From: Chamaecrista fasciculata
Lineage: Eukaryota; Streptophyta; Magnoliopsida; Fabales; Fabaceae
Length of the DNA stretch: 64,000 nt
NCBI GenBank assembly: GCA_003254925.1
Contig: QANZ01026808.1
Coordinates: 1-64,000 of the forward strand
Direction of reading: 5' to 3'
Shown: positions 1-11,699 of the stretch, one piece after another
Layout: every line of letters starts with the position of its first letter
Position numbering within the stretch: the stretch's first letter is position 1
Program-made: the position numbers and the translations under genes
The notes under the pieces: model-generated
Seen by the model: only the letters and a program-made list of their open reading frames with translations
Database searches by the model: none
Told to the model about the DNA's origin: nothing

Positions 1-78
1 GATCTTTTCATGAATAATACACACAAATTTTCTCCCATTTATCAGTTATTAATGAGTTCAGTTCTTAATAAATTATAG

Positions 79-413
<335 letters not shown>

Positions 414-1925
414 GTAAAGTGCTCTTCTGATAGTCTGTTATCGCTATGTTCGAAAATGATGGGCTTTTTATGTCTTTCAAAAGTCAACGTGCATAGATAT
501 GATATGATGTGATATTACTCAAAACCGTCTAATCTCAAAATCATATGAAATAGTCGAGGGTTATGTTGTATATCTAGTTAACAACTTGTAATTGAAAAAA
601 GAAAAAAAAAGAGAGAGATGTATGGATATTCTTGAGACATTGCTCCTAGGAGTGCTAAAAGTAAAAATGCACAAAATCTTTGTAAAGTTAACCTCTTACG
701 TAGAAGACTGGTAAAAGATTTCTCAAACTTTCTATTTTGTTTAAAAGAGCCTCCTCTGTTACGTTTTTATATTGTTTTGGTTACTACCAAGTCTAGTAAT
801 AATAGCTAAATACAGCAATTAATTATTACCAAGTGCAATAACAGTAAAAAAAATCAGATAAAACATTGTACAAAATGAATAGTTTGAAAGTTCTTTCATC
901 ACCTTTTGTAATTCAGTAAATTTTTACTCAAGAAGTTCCAAGTTTTGTATATTTCAGTCAAACATTAATGTACTAAAACAAACGTGGGAAGCTGTTAATT
1001 TGTGTATTGTCACTTTTCGCAGTAGTAAAAGGATTCCAAAAGTTGGGTGCATTATTTTATCGGTGAACTTTATAATAAAAATATAAGTAATCTTATCAAA
1101 GTTTAGTTTAGTCCAATGTTTTATTAATTTTAACTTCTATTTTTTGTTGGATTGATATCTTGCAGCAACTGAGTGCTAGACCTGGTAATGCACATGGCTT
1201 TGGTGGGAGCCCTCAACTGAACAACAAAAAGTTTACTGTTACCAATGATGCCTCAAATTTTTATCTTCCCACAAAGTTTGGGTTATAAAGTCTCAGGTTT
1301 AAGTTTTGATCATCTATTTAAAATTCTGAGATTAGTCATCACTTAACGAACTTCGGAAAAGAAAGGAGAAAATAAAGACATGAGTTCATCCTAATTACTC
1401 ATACTGATTGGAAGTGGTATTAATAATATACGAGTGTACTTGAAGAGCTTCTTTTTAAGTTCTTTGACATTATATGAATGAATGATTTTATGCTACTGTT
1501 CTGGTAGAGAACATATAGATCTCTCCTCACGTATTATTACAGTTGGCCTGTGTTTTCCACTTTTGAGTAATTAGTAACAAGAAGAGGAGGATGCAAAATT
1601 TGGCAACTTCTTTGGATATGTGATAAGGTTACAACTTCTCCTCACATATTATTACAATACATGTTCTTGTATGTCTTGTATCCGTGTTAATGTCTATGCT
1701 TTATGGCCCAAAATATTCATTTTTTTTATCAGAGCCGAAAATATTCATTGAATATGGATATTTTGATCATCTCTACTAAAAATTAGTAATTAATAATATA
1801 AAAAAAAAAACTAAATTAATTTTCTCAAAAAATTTTAATAAAAACATTATTTGTTCAAAATTAAAAATTAATAGAATCTTTTATCACTATTCAAAATCTA
1901 AATTTTTTTATACAGTAATCAAAGT
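414..1925. other. intron-like and 3' flanking DNA of the GAPCp copy, no further gene seen
   Basis: AT-rich DNA after the last recognisable GAPCp exon. It starts with a good donor (gtaaag). An acceptor-like pyrimidine tract ends at 1165, and nothing recognisable as coding follows it. No RNA gene or mobile element end was identified here. Confidence 0.5.
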
Positions 1926-2130
1926 TTGAATTTTATGCATATTATACAACCTAATTTGCTAATTACTAGCAAATAACAAAAGGGGTGCCTTGTGGGTGCT
2001 TTAAAAAAAAAGTGTCAACTTACAAGTGGTCCAATTATGAACTTTACAAGTGATCCAATGGCATACTAAATAGAAATATGCATTACTTTCACTAGTATTT
2101 TACTATCCAATCTCATTATATAAATCTTTA

Positions 2131-3582
2131 GGGGCTAATTGGTAGAGTCATTTTCTATTTTTATTTCTATTGAAAATAGGAAATAGCTAAAAAAATGCGT
2201 TTGGTTATTGTTTTTAGAAATAAAATTTAGGAAATATTTCTTAAAATTACGGAAATGTTGAAAACGTTAAAAAGACGTTTCTTCTATTTCCTGTTCAAAT
2301 CATTTAGAAACTGAAAACAATGCGGTGCCACTTTCGTTATTATAAGTTGGATGAATGAAAACGCGGTGGCATGGGTGTAATTTTTGATAGTTTCATTCAT
2401 TCACGTTCTCTTGGTGAAAACTGAGTTTATTATTCACCAAAAATAAAAATTGAGTTTATGCAAAAACTGTCTTTCAGAGTTGCAGAATTTTATTTGCTAG
2501 TGTAATTAAGACCATTTAAAAAAAATGATAGAAATATATTCACATTCCCAACCTGCAACCATCTATGTTGAGGATTTGACCCCTCACTCACCAAATAAAT
2601 AAATAAATGGTTCATCCAATAAAAAGTAATGTAGCTCATACCCATATGTTTGCATCACGAACTCTGCTTATCAAATAGCAAATACCCACTATTAATATAG
2701 CTGGTAGACAATACTTTTGTTTAGGAGAGAATTGATTTTGGTTTAAAATTTTTTTAACTTTTCCTATTTTTCTTTTTTGTTATCAATATTCCAATACACT
2801 TTTATATGATTTAATTACATTTTTTTTACATGTAATTTGATTATATTTTATTTAATGTACAAGTTACAAAAATCAAGTATTAAAAATAAAAAGGTTAAAG
2901 TACTCTTTTGGTCCCATAACTTTTGCAAAGGTTTCAATTTGGTCTCATAACTTTTTTTGTTGCAATTTTGGTCCCATAACTTTGGCAACGGTCTCAATTT
3001 GGTCCCATAACTTTTTTGTTGCAACTTTGGTCCCATAACTTTTGAAAACGTCTCACCATTGGTTCCAATACTGATTTTCATCCATTATTTTCCGCGAAAG
3101 ATGATCTGACAGACTAAGTTGGATGATGACGTGACAAATATGGGTGAAGTTATGGGACAGATGGAAATCAGCTTGAGACCAACAGTGAGACGTTTTTAGA
3201 AGTTATGAGACTGAAATTGCAACAAAAAAAGTTATGGGACCAAATTGAGACCTTTGCCAAAGTTATGGGACCAAAATTGCAACAAAAAAGGTTATGGGAC
3301 CAAATTGAAACCTTTGCCAAAGTTATAAGACCAAAAGTGCACTTTAGCCAAATAAAAATATAAATATAATAACTAATCACATGTTTATAATTTGATTGAT
3401 TTCTAATTTTTCAAAAATTTTAAACCAAACGTATCTTCTTAAACTTTATTTCCAAAATTATGTTTTCACAATGAAAACCAAACACATTTTTAAAATGTTG
3501 AAAATTTCAAAATGAAAATCATTTTCAAGAAATGAAAATAGAAAATGAAAACAAGAAATATTTTCACAAACCAATCGGGCCT
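2131..3582. mobile_element. PIF/Harbinger-type non-autonomous element with a nested MULE-type element
   Basis: The ends are inverted repeats: ggggctaattggt on the left and accaatcgggcct on the right. The arms stay related for about 150 bases (for example aaaatgcgtttggtta against aaccaaacacattttt). It is flanked by TTA on both sides (2128-2130 and 3583-3585), the 3-bp target duplication typical of PIF/Harbinger. The paralogous segment at 4155-4170 reads aaatctttaattgttg without the insertion, which confirms the boundaries. No transposase coding is seen. A MULE-type foldback element sits inside at 2893-3349. Confidence 0.75.
2893..3349. mobile_element. MULE-type foldback element, family A copy 1
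   Basis: A palindromic element whose two arms both read as 'ggtcccataacttttg...' units facing each other, with ends ggttaaag and ctttagcc. It is bordered by a perfect 9-bp direct repeat, aaataaaaa (2884-2892 and 3350-3358). The 9-bp duplication points to the Mutator superfamily. There is no coding capacity; open frames across it are low-complexity artefacts of the repeated arms. Confidence 0.8.
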
Positions 3583-3659
3583 TTAATTGTTGTTTCTATA
3601 ATTTTGTATTTTATGATTCCACAAACTAAATTTATCATTTTTTAGCAGCTCAGGTGATT

Positions 3660-3854
3660 TCACTGTCAAAGGACTGGGCTAAGCAGTTGCTTCGTCGTCT
3701 CTTACTGAGAATAGTTTAGTGGGGGTTACTAATGATGAAAATGAAGGGAGAATTCCATCTGGTGGAGACTGCAATCTGACAACAAATTCATTAAAGATAA
3801 TTGGAAGGAAAAAGTCTGGCCGTCGGAAATCTTATACGACTTTATTAATGGAAG
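3660..3854 (+). pseudogene. fragment of the B3-type cyclin exon 17
   Basis: About 195 bases closely match part of the largest exon of the cyclin gene at 14.7-23.5 kb (exon 17, 17405-17701, minus strand), in opposite orientation. The translation shares GRKKSGRRKSYTT, IPSGGDC and LVGVT with the gene and stays open for the length of the fragment. It ends a few bases before the exon's donor site, so no intron boundary or neighbouring exon is included. It lies between two copies of a tandem duplication. It is a gene fragment moved by duplication or captured by an element; no start or promoter is visible. Confidence 0.8.
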
Positions 3855-4195
3855 TTTGAGTTTTATGCATATTATACAACCTTCTACTTTTGTTTTGACT
3901 TTTGTAACTAAAATAATTTTCTAATCACAAATCTTTATAAGGATAATTTTTTTCTTTGGTCTAGTATTTTGCGAAGTTTTTAATTACTAGCAAATAACAA
4001 AAGGGGTGCCTTGTCGGTGCTTAAAAAAAATGTGTCAACTTACAAGTGGTCCAATCATGAATTTTACAAGTGATCCAATCATAACATGTCATGGCATACT
4101 AAATAAAAATATACATTATTTTCACTAGTATTTTACCATCAAATCTCATTATATAAATCTTTAATTGTTGTTTCTATAAACTCGCATTTTATGAG

Positions 4196-4385
4196 TAATA
4201 GACAGTAAGGAAAAGAAATAAAACTGAGAAAAATGCTTTATTGTATCGATGAGAGAAACTCTGATTACATGTATTTATATAGTAACAAGTCCTAATTAAG
4301 CTTCAACTAATACAGAACTAAAGCTAACTGATTACTAACTCACTTGCCAGCTCATACACTAGACTAACAACTTCATATCCTATCA
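4196..4385 (-). repeat. 3' LTR of the Copia element
   Basis: 190-base terminal repeat, about 97% identical to the one at 8600-8789. Read on the element's strand it begins tgataggata and is preceded by the polypurine tract. Confidence 0.9.
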
Positions 4386-7300
4386 TCCCCCCTCAAAATG
4401 ATGTGCTTCTGAACTAAGCACATTCAGTTTGCTGCGAAAATCTAAGAAAGTAGACTTGGGAAGTAATTTCGTGAACCCATCAGCTATTTGTTCAACAGAA
4501 GAGATATGATGAATGTTGATATCACCAGCAATCGCCTTGTCCCTAACAAAATGAAGATCTAATTCAACATGTTTAGTTCTTGAATGTAATATCGAATTAG
4601 CTGTCATGGCCACTGCACTAGTGTTATCACAAAACACTTGAGGAATAGAACAAGGCACTCGAAGTTCCTTCATCAAAGATTGTAACCACATAACTTCAGC
4701 CACTGCTCCTACAATACCCCTATACTCTGCCTCAGTACTACTCCTGGAAACTACAACTTGCTTTTTGGATGACCAACTAACAAGATTGGAGCCAAAAAAC
4801 ACGCCAAAACCACACGTGCTTCGCCTATCATCAATGTCAGCTGCCCAGTCAGAATCACAGTACACAGAAATGTCAAAATTAGAAGATGGAGACAGCACAA
4901 GACCAAAAGACATAGTGTCCTGAAGATATCGCAATATCCGTTTGACAGCTTGCCAATGACTGTCACAAGGAGAATGCATGAATTGAGAAACTTTGTTGAC
5001 ACCAAAGCAAATATCAGGGCGAGTAATAGTCAAATACTGGAGGCCTCCAACAATAGACCAATAAAAACTAGGATCAGAGAAAATAGATCCACTATCCTTA
5101 GACAACTTCAACTGTGCAGCCATGGGAGTATTACAACCACTAGCAAAATTCATCCCTGCCTTTGTCAACAATTCATTTACATATTTAGCTTGAGATAATA
5201 ATATAGAGCCATCAGATTGATACTTAACCTCAACACCCAAAAAATAGTTGAGTTTGCCTAAGTCCTTGAGAGAGAACTCAACATGAAGCTTAGCAATAAG
5301 AGCCTGAACTGCACAAACATCACTTCCTGTAATCAATATATCATCTACATACACCAAGACATAGAGAGAATGAGTAGCAGAAAATCTAGTAAATAGAGAT
5401 TTATCACATCTGCTAGAGGAAAAACCAAGAGTATGAAGAGCTTGAGAGAGTCTTTCAAACCATGCACGAGGTGCCTGTTTAAGGCCATATAAAGACTTGT
5501 TTAATTTGCAAACAAGAGTGGGATCAGCAGCTTCAAAACCCGGTGGTTGATGCATATAAACTTCCTCATGTAGGATACCATTAAGAAATGCATTGTTAAT
5601 GTCGATTTGATGAACAGGCCAATGATTAGTAAGAGCAAGAGACAAGATAACACGAATGGTAGCTGGCTTAACAACTGGGCTAAAGGTTTCATGAAAATCC
5701 AACCCTTCTCTTTGGTGAAAGCCCTTGGCAACAAGCCGGGCTTTGTATCTCTCTATGGAACCATCAGATTTTTCCTTAACTCTAAATACCCACTTACACC
5801 CTATTGGAGTTCTTCCTTTAGGTAAAGGCATCAATGTCCAAGTATTATTCTTCTGTAAAGCAGTAAACTCATCCATCATGGCAAATTTCCAATCAGAATC
5901 AGACAAGGCAGCAGAAACTGTAGTAGGTAGTTCATATGACAGAAAAACTTTGGGTTTAAAAATCCCATTCTTAGCACGAGTAATAATCATTTTGTGAGGA
6001 GGAGGAGAAAGTATTTTATCAGCTGGAGAGGGAACTTGAGAAGGTTGAGGTGAAAGTATAGGAGAGGAAAGAGGAGAAATATGGGGAATGGAAGGAGAAG
6101 AAAACAGAGGTGAAGTTTGAGAAGGGGAAGTAGATATATTTGAAGGAAGAGATGAAGGTGAAGAAGTGGAGTGAATTATGGGGGGAAATAAGGGAATTGG
6201 AGAAAGGAAAAGAATGCTCATCAAATACGACATCCTTGGCAATATACAATTTACCAGATTTGAAATCCAAACACTTAAATCCATTATGATTCACATTGTA
6301 TCCCAGAAATATACAATCAGTGGTTCAAAATTGGAGTTTATGTTTGTTGTAAGGGCGTGTGAAAGGAAAGCATGCACAACCACAAGTTCTAATGACAGAA
6401 TAATCAGGCTTCTTATCATATAAAACTTCAAATGGAGATTTAAACTGCAATACTGATGTAGGTAAACGATTGATAACAAACACTGCCATAGCAAAAGCAT
6501 CATCCCAATATTTCATAGGAAGAGATGCTTGAGCAAGTAAAGAGAGACCAACTTCAGTGATATGCCTATGTTTTCTTTCTACCATACCGTTCTGATCATG
6601 AATATGAAGACAATTTTTTCTATGTAAAATTCCATTCTCATTAAAAAAGGAAGTAAGAGACCTATACTCTCCTCCCCAATCCGATTGAAATGCTTTAATT
6701 TTATGACCAAGTTGCAACTCAACAAATGCTTTAAAATTCATAAAAGCAGAGCATACATCAGATTTCTTTCTAAGTAGATAAATCCATGAAAATCTTGAAT
6801 ATGCATCAGTGAAATGGACATAATACTGATAACCAGAGGAGGAAGTAATGGGAGCTGGTCCCCATACATCACTACAAACTAATTCAAGAGGCCTGGAGTA
6901 GACAGTGGTAGAAGCAGTGGAAGGAAATCGATGAAATTTGCCATAACATGATTTACATACAGGAGCAACATCTTTATTGGAAACTGAAATGTTACAATCA
7001 GTGAGAACTCTCTTTACAATAGAAAAGGATGCATGCCCTAATCTATTGTGCCATAGAGAGTACAAGGACTTGGAATCCTAAGCAACAGAATTGAAACAAC
7101 GAGATACAGCTAAATTGGTTTGAACACACCAAGCAGTAGAGGTTGAAGAAGCCGACTGAACAGTAGGAAAAACATAGAGTCCATTCTTAACAGTACCTCG
7201 CAAAATGATTTGATGATTGGCCAGCTGCTTCACCAAAAAATGATCATGAAAAAAGATGAAATACACTCCATTATCTCTAGAAAACTTAGAGACACTGATG

Positions 7301-8599
7301 AGATTTTTTGCAATATGAGGCACATGCAACACATCTTTGAGAACAAGACTAGAAGAAGAGGTTGATGATTTAAAAACACAGTTGCCAATAGAAAGAATAG
7401 ACAAACCTGTGCCATCACCAATGTACATCTGTTCTGAGCCAGTATAACCTGATATTTCTTAAAGACAACAATCATCAAAAGTCAAATGGTTAGTAGCACT
7501 AGAGTCTACATACCAAGACGGATCACACACTGATTCAGCAGTAGCAACCAAAGCCTGAGGCTGAGATGGTGGTCGAGGTTGAGAAGAAGATGTGGAAGCA
7601 GAAGCATATTGCTGAAGATCAAGAGAGCAGGATGAATCAAATCTATACCAGCACCTCGAAGCTATGTGACCAGATTTACCACATACTTGACAGATGAAAC
7701 CAAAATTCCTTCCACCAGAATTTGATCCTGCTCAGCCTCCTCTGAAATTGCCACGAAAATTATTAAAACCTCGACCTCTATTAGACTGAAAGAAATTTCC
7801 TCTACCTCGACCTCCTCGTTGTGAGTGAAAATTGCCTCGATCAGCAGATTGCTGTTGAACAACATTAGCTGCCAAAACTGGAGTTTCAAAAGACTTTAGT
7901 CTGCAAAATTCTCGACTCTTGTGTTAGTAGCAAAGCTTCCACATCACGAACAGAGTAATTATCAACTCTAGTAAGCATAGAACATACAAATGATTCATAC
8001 TCAGACGGCAAACCATTAAAAATGAAATTTAAATGATCACTTATAGGTAAAGTATGACCAATAGATCTAAGAGCATCCACTAAACCCTTGATCTTGAGCA
8101 AATACTCATTCATGGTCTGTGAACCTTTCTTCATATTAAGAAGCTGATTTTTATATTGCATTTCTTTAGCTCGTGTCTGATTTGCAAATTGAGACAATAT
8201 ACACTGCCAAACTTCAGAAGTGGATCGATAACCAACAAATTGACCAAGAATAGAATCTGATATAGACAAAAGAAGCCACGAGAGGAGTAATCGATCCTGA
8301 CGCGACCAATCGACAAATGCAGGATTCAAAGTACCAGAGGATTCATCAGCGAAAGAACGAAAACGAGCAGGAACCGGAGGTGATTCTGCAATGTGTTTTT
8401 CTAACTGATAGCCATCAATGGCGGACTCAACTTGCTGGTGCCAAACTAAAAAATTCGTAGCATCAAGCTTAACGGAGATAGAGTGTGAAAAATTGATCAA
8501 GCCTGTCTTTGCCGCAGGAAAGATCGGAGAAGGAGACGAAGTACAAGAAGAATTTTGGGCGGAGCTTTCCATGCGAGAGTCTTAGGGCTTCTGATACCA

Positions 8600-8789
8600 T
8601 AATAGACAGTAAGGAAAAGAAATAAAACTGAGAAAAATGCTTTATTATATCGACGAGAGAAACTCTGATTACATGTATTTATATAGTAACTAGTCCTAAC
8701 TAAGCTTCAACTAATACAGAACTAAAGCTAACCGATTACTAACTCACTTGCCAGCTCATACACTAGACTAACAACTTCATATCCTATCA
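8600..8789 (-). repeat. 5' LTR of the Copia element
   Basis: 190-base terminal repeat paired with 4196-4385. Read on the element's strand it is followed directly by the tRNA-Met-type primer-binding site, which marks it as the upstream LTR. Confidence 0.9.
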
Positions 8790-8830
8790 ATGAGTGATGC
8801 CAACAAACTAAAGTTATCATTTTTGTTACT

Positions 8831-10445
8831 AATGGTTAGTTCAAATGTAACTCCATCATTAGTCAAGTCCCAAAAAGCATTAGAAAATGCTACTTACTCA
8901 TGTCTTATATGGGAGTTTAAGGATTCTCTCTTTAATAGTGAGATCATTGAATTTAGATAGAGAAGAGCGAGCCAACCTAGGCCAAGAGAGAGATGGGGAT
9001 CATAATCCATGTCCGAGTTGAAAGGCTGTATCCAGCACATCTTGATGATGACCATTGCTTCATTTTGATAGTTGCTAAGAATAGCAAATAGATACTGACA
9101 GAAGCAACTTTTGATTTTAAGAAAACGGAAATGGACATAGAGTTTACCCTCCTTGCAAAGTTGGCAATCATTCCTATACTATACATATGTTGTCTGAGTC
9201 TTACTTGGGATGTGAAAGAAAGGCCAATTTTACTCTGAATATCACTAAGTTCCCTCGAGTTGTTATAACAAAAATTACATTTTCTTCTTCTAGTTGATGG
9301 ATAGTATGTTTTTGTGCTACTTGAGAAATCTTTTTGGTTAATTTGTTGAAAGACATGAAGACTTGAAGGTAAATCTATACTTTAGTTTCACAAAAGTCGA
9401 ATTTATTGTTAATATCATTGAAGTTCCCTTGAGTTGTGATAAAGAAATGAGCTTTATGTTTTACTGCTACTTGAGAAACTTATTTTGGTTTATGTGTTGA
9501 AAGACATGAAGACATGAAAGTAAATCTATACTTTCATTGGACATTTTGCTTCAACAAAAATTTTTGCTAGCTGAACAACATCTGTATTTAAGGTCAACCC
9601 TATATAACCATATATTTCAATAATTAGGAAATTTTATTAAGATTTAAGATTTATCGACATTCATACATGAAAGCTAAGGAAAATAAAGTTTACCCCAAAA
9701 TTCCAATAATAACAAGCCCAAGTTTCAAACTTTTGCATGCAGCGAGCGCAGCATTAACTTGTTATGTTGTTCTAATTAGATATTTTGTTTGCTCCAACAA
9801 ATCATAACTACTTTAGAAGGAACAATGGTAAGTATTTAATGATTATCCAAAGTATTATATGATGAACAATGATGACTTCACTCCACTGCCACCATCCCAA
9901 GAGGCCTTCTGAACCATCTCCAGAAAGAAAAATGTATGTTAAACCAAGGAATACTTGTGTTTACTTAATACAATCTAATGATATCACTATCAAGTTCAAG
10001 AAAATTTCTTTCACTTCCTTTTTTTTTTGAAAAAAAAAAAGATTATAGACCATTAACATACCAAAAAAGCAAAAACCTAATACTTGATTCCATCATAAAT
10101 GTAGTGGAACATTATAAACATGATATTTATAAGTTTCAAAGTATTAAATGGTACATCTTATATCTTACAATAAATAGAGGAAAAGAAAGAAGAACCTCAA
10201 GGCAAGGAGGTTGTTAGAAAGATGGTAACTTTTAAGATCGGAGAGGTCTCTAAGGATGCCACAGTCAAAATCCATGACAATTAGCAAAGGTAGGCGATGC
10301 ACTGACCAACCTTCTGGGGAGATGGAAAAGAAAGGAAACGAGAACTATGAGGCAAGGAGGGGACCAAAGGTCGATAGAAAGATCAGAGCTTTTGAGATAC
10401 GAGAATTCTCTCGGGATGACATTGTCGTAAATCAGAATGTATGGC
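8831..10445. repeat. intergenic DNA with a direct repeat near 9.25-9.54 kb
   Basis: Two neighbouring copies of about 130-150 bases (about 9250-9400 and 9420-9540) share 'gctacttgagaaa', 'gttgaaagacatgaagac' and 'gtaaatctatacttt'. A weaker purine-rich repetition (ggcaaggagg) occurs at 10200-10360. Short open frames here look non-coding. Position 10446 is an N. Confidence 0.5.
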
Positions 10446-10449
10446 NAAG

Positions 10450-10950
10450 ACCTCAAATTGGTCCTAATATAAATGTTTAATTTATTTTAGATTAGTTCTA
10501 TATATTTTTTATAATTTTTAAAATTAGCCCTAAATTTACTTTTGTAATGCAATTTATTATCATTTGCTAATGATTTTCAACTAGATAAAGAATTCTTCAA
10601 AGTCAACACACTTTTGAACTCGTCACATTTGAACTTAAAATGAGAGAAATATGATTATTTTCGTTTATTTAACTATGAAAGGAGTGACTCACTTTCGAAA
10701 TATGATTTAACCTCGTTTCTTGACGTTCTTAATTAAATAGAGAAAGTACTCGTAAAAAATATCTCGTAGCTTTGGATTCGTCCCATTTGATCTCGAAACG
10801 AGAGAGAAACGATCATGTATTCACTAGTTTGGGATCAATTTGAAAATTTATAAAAATATGAAAAATCAATACAAAACAAATGAAATATTTAAGACTAATT
10901 TTATATTTATCCTATAGATTTGGGACCAATTTGAGATTTTAACCAAAGAA
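10450..10950. repeat. eroded foldback element
   Basis: The left end reads ctcaaattggtcctaa and the right end reads gggaccaatttgagat, with related inner arms. This is the same general type of palindromic element seen throughout the window, too eroded for target-site duplications to be assigned. Confidence 0.5.
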
Positions 10951-11010
10951 AACTATACATTCCTTTCAGAACACGAAGGTCAAAACCGTAATTCAGTCCA
11001 TCTTATACTC

Positions 11011-11018
11011 TAGGGTTT
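11011..11018. promoter_or_regulatory. telo-box-like element upstream of the snoRNA cluster
   Basis: The sequence tagggttt (AAACCCTA on the other strand) is a telo-box, common in plant promoters of ribosomal protein and snoRNA genes. It lies about 150 bases before the first snoRNA, followed by an AT-rich stretch and a possible leader ending cggcacaag before a gtatct donor-like site. A second agggtttt lies near 11119. Function is inferred from position and known usage. Confidence 0.45.
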
Positions 11019-11167
11019 TGCCTCTACCTATTTAATCCTCTGTAGAGCACGTAGAAACCAAACCATCCATTCGGCACAAGGTATCTTTCTTTCTTCTTCA
11101 ATCTTTTTCTTTCTCTTTAGGGTTTTCTTCATCTTTTTTTTTTCTTTCTTCGATTTCTTTATTTCGT

Positions 11168-11248
11168 TGGCCTGTGATGCTTAATAATTTGTCCGTACCA
11201 TCTGAGAATCTTCTCTGATGCATTCTTCAATCATTCAATCTGAGGCCA
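11168..11248 (+). ncRNA. box C/D snoRNA
   Basis: Box C is GTGATGC at 11174-11180 (last base off consensus), box D' is CTGA at 11202-11205, C' is around TGATG at 11216-11220, and box D is CTGA at 11240-11243. The 5' TGGCC and 3' GGCCA pair as the terminal stem. The 12 bases before D' (TTGTCCGTACCA, one base short of the box) are, from memory, fully complementary to a conserved 25S rRNA segment reading TGGTACGGACAA. It is therefore expected to guide 2'-O-methylation of 25S rRNA in the nucleolus. Size and box spacing are normal for the class. Confidence 0.78.
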
Positions 11249-11330
11249 TTGATCTTTTCTCGATGCACACTGTTATTGTTTCTGATTTCAAATTTTCCGT
11301 TGTATTTTTCTCTTTTGTCTTAATAACTGT

Positions 11331-11416
11331 AGGCTGTGATGAATAAATCATATACCATCAAACTATGAAAGCTCGAATACGAGCTTGTTGATGTAATCTC
11401 AATTATTACTGAGCCT
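11331..11416 (+). ncRNA. box C/D snoRNA
   Basis: A perfect box C, GTGATGA (11336-11342), and box D, CTGA (11409-11412), are closed by a terminal stem AGGC/GCCT. Between the D'-like ATGA and a C'-like TTGATG there is a 7-bp hairpin, AAGCTCG-aata-CGAGCTT, which brings the internal boxes together. The bases before box D or D' should be the guide, but I did not recognise a target. It lies 80 bases after the first snoRNA, consistent with one precursor transcript. Confidence 0.78.
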
Positions 11417-11500
11417 ATTTTTCGTTGAATTTCTTCGATTTTGGTCTTTTTTTTTCTTGATCTTGTTTGCTTATTTCTTTAAATCTCGCTTTTGCGGGAG

Positions 11501-11642
11501 AAAGGCAACAAATTAGAGTCTCTGAATCGCTTTTTCCATGGCGTTTTCAGTGCTGTACGTTGCCGAAAGAGATTTGGAATTGAGATTCTGGCATTTGCCT
11601 TTTAACTCCTTGAGGCTTATGCATTCAGATTTTCCTACATTT
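11501..11642 (+). ncRNA. box H/ACA snoRNA candidate
   Basis: Two hairpins in tandem. The first is closed by GGCAAC (11504-11509) and GTTGCC (11559-11564), with an upper stem CTGAA..CGC / GCG..TTCAG and a bulge between. A purine-rich hinge (gaaagagat) follows, near but not exactly the ANANNA box. The second hairpin is closed by GGAA and TTCC, with TCTG/CAGA and GCAT/ATGC inside. ACA at 11637-11639 is followed by three bases. The distance from the upper stems to the H and ACA boxes is about 14-16 bases, as expected for pseudouridylation guides. The weak H box keeps this a candidate. Confidence 0.6.
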
Positions 11643-11699
11643 TGACTTGTTTCTTTAATTTTTTTTTTTTTGCCAACGACTTGTTTTTTTAATTCAACT

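Larger units (their letters stand above)
1926..4195. repeat. diverged tandem duplication, first copy and left part of second copy
   Basis: The stretch 1926-2130 plus 3583-3645 reappears as 3855-4195 plus 8795-8825. Shared landmarks are 'ttttatgcatattatacaacct', cut here to its core, then 'aattactagcaaataacaaa', then 'cttacaagtggtccaat', then 'aaatctttaattgttgtttc'. The first copy is split by a PIF/Harbinger-type element and the second by a Copia retrotransposon, and each copy shows the empty site of the other's insertion. The copies also differ by about 85 bases after the first landmark. A cyclin exon fragment lies between them. Confidence 0.75.
4196..8789 (-). mobile_element. Copia-type LTR retrotransposon (RE1-like), broken
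   Basis: A Ty1/Copia element, 4.6 kb, on the minus strand. It has two 190-base LTRs and a 5-bp target duplication, atgag (4191-4195 and 8790-8794). The primer-binding site beside the right-hand LTR matches initiator tRNA-Met (tggtatcaga), and a G-rich polypurine tract sits beside the other LTR. Domains run in Copia order: gag region about 7.9-8.6 kb, zinc-knuckle and protease region about 7.1-7.9 kb, integrase about 6.3-7.1 kb, reverse transcriptase and RNase H about 4.4-6.3 kb. The RT shows the YVDD box and the RNase H end shows STEAEY. The reading frame is interrupted at several places (roughly three to five), so it is a fossil. The LTRs differ at about 5 of 190 positions, suggesting insertion on the order of one to two million years ago. 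Lineage placement beyond RE1-like is uncertain. Confidence 0.93.

Noticed and set aside
1166-1290. a further coding exon starting QQLSARPGNAHGF after the ttgcag acceptor
   Set aside because: No similarity to GAPDH or another family recognised; in another frame a stop follows after one codon, which would fit a terminal GAPCp exon or UTR better.
10256-10480. 74-codon ORF across the N at 10446
   Set aside because: Purine-rich, repeated composition, no family resemblance and an ambiguous base inside.
11249-11330. another snoRNA between the two C/D genes
   Set aside because: Box-like tgatc and ctga occur, but no terminal stem or correct box C.
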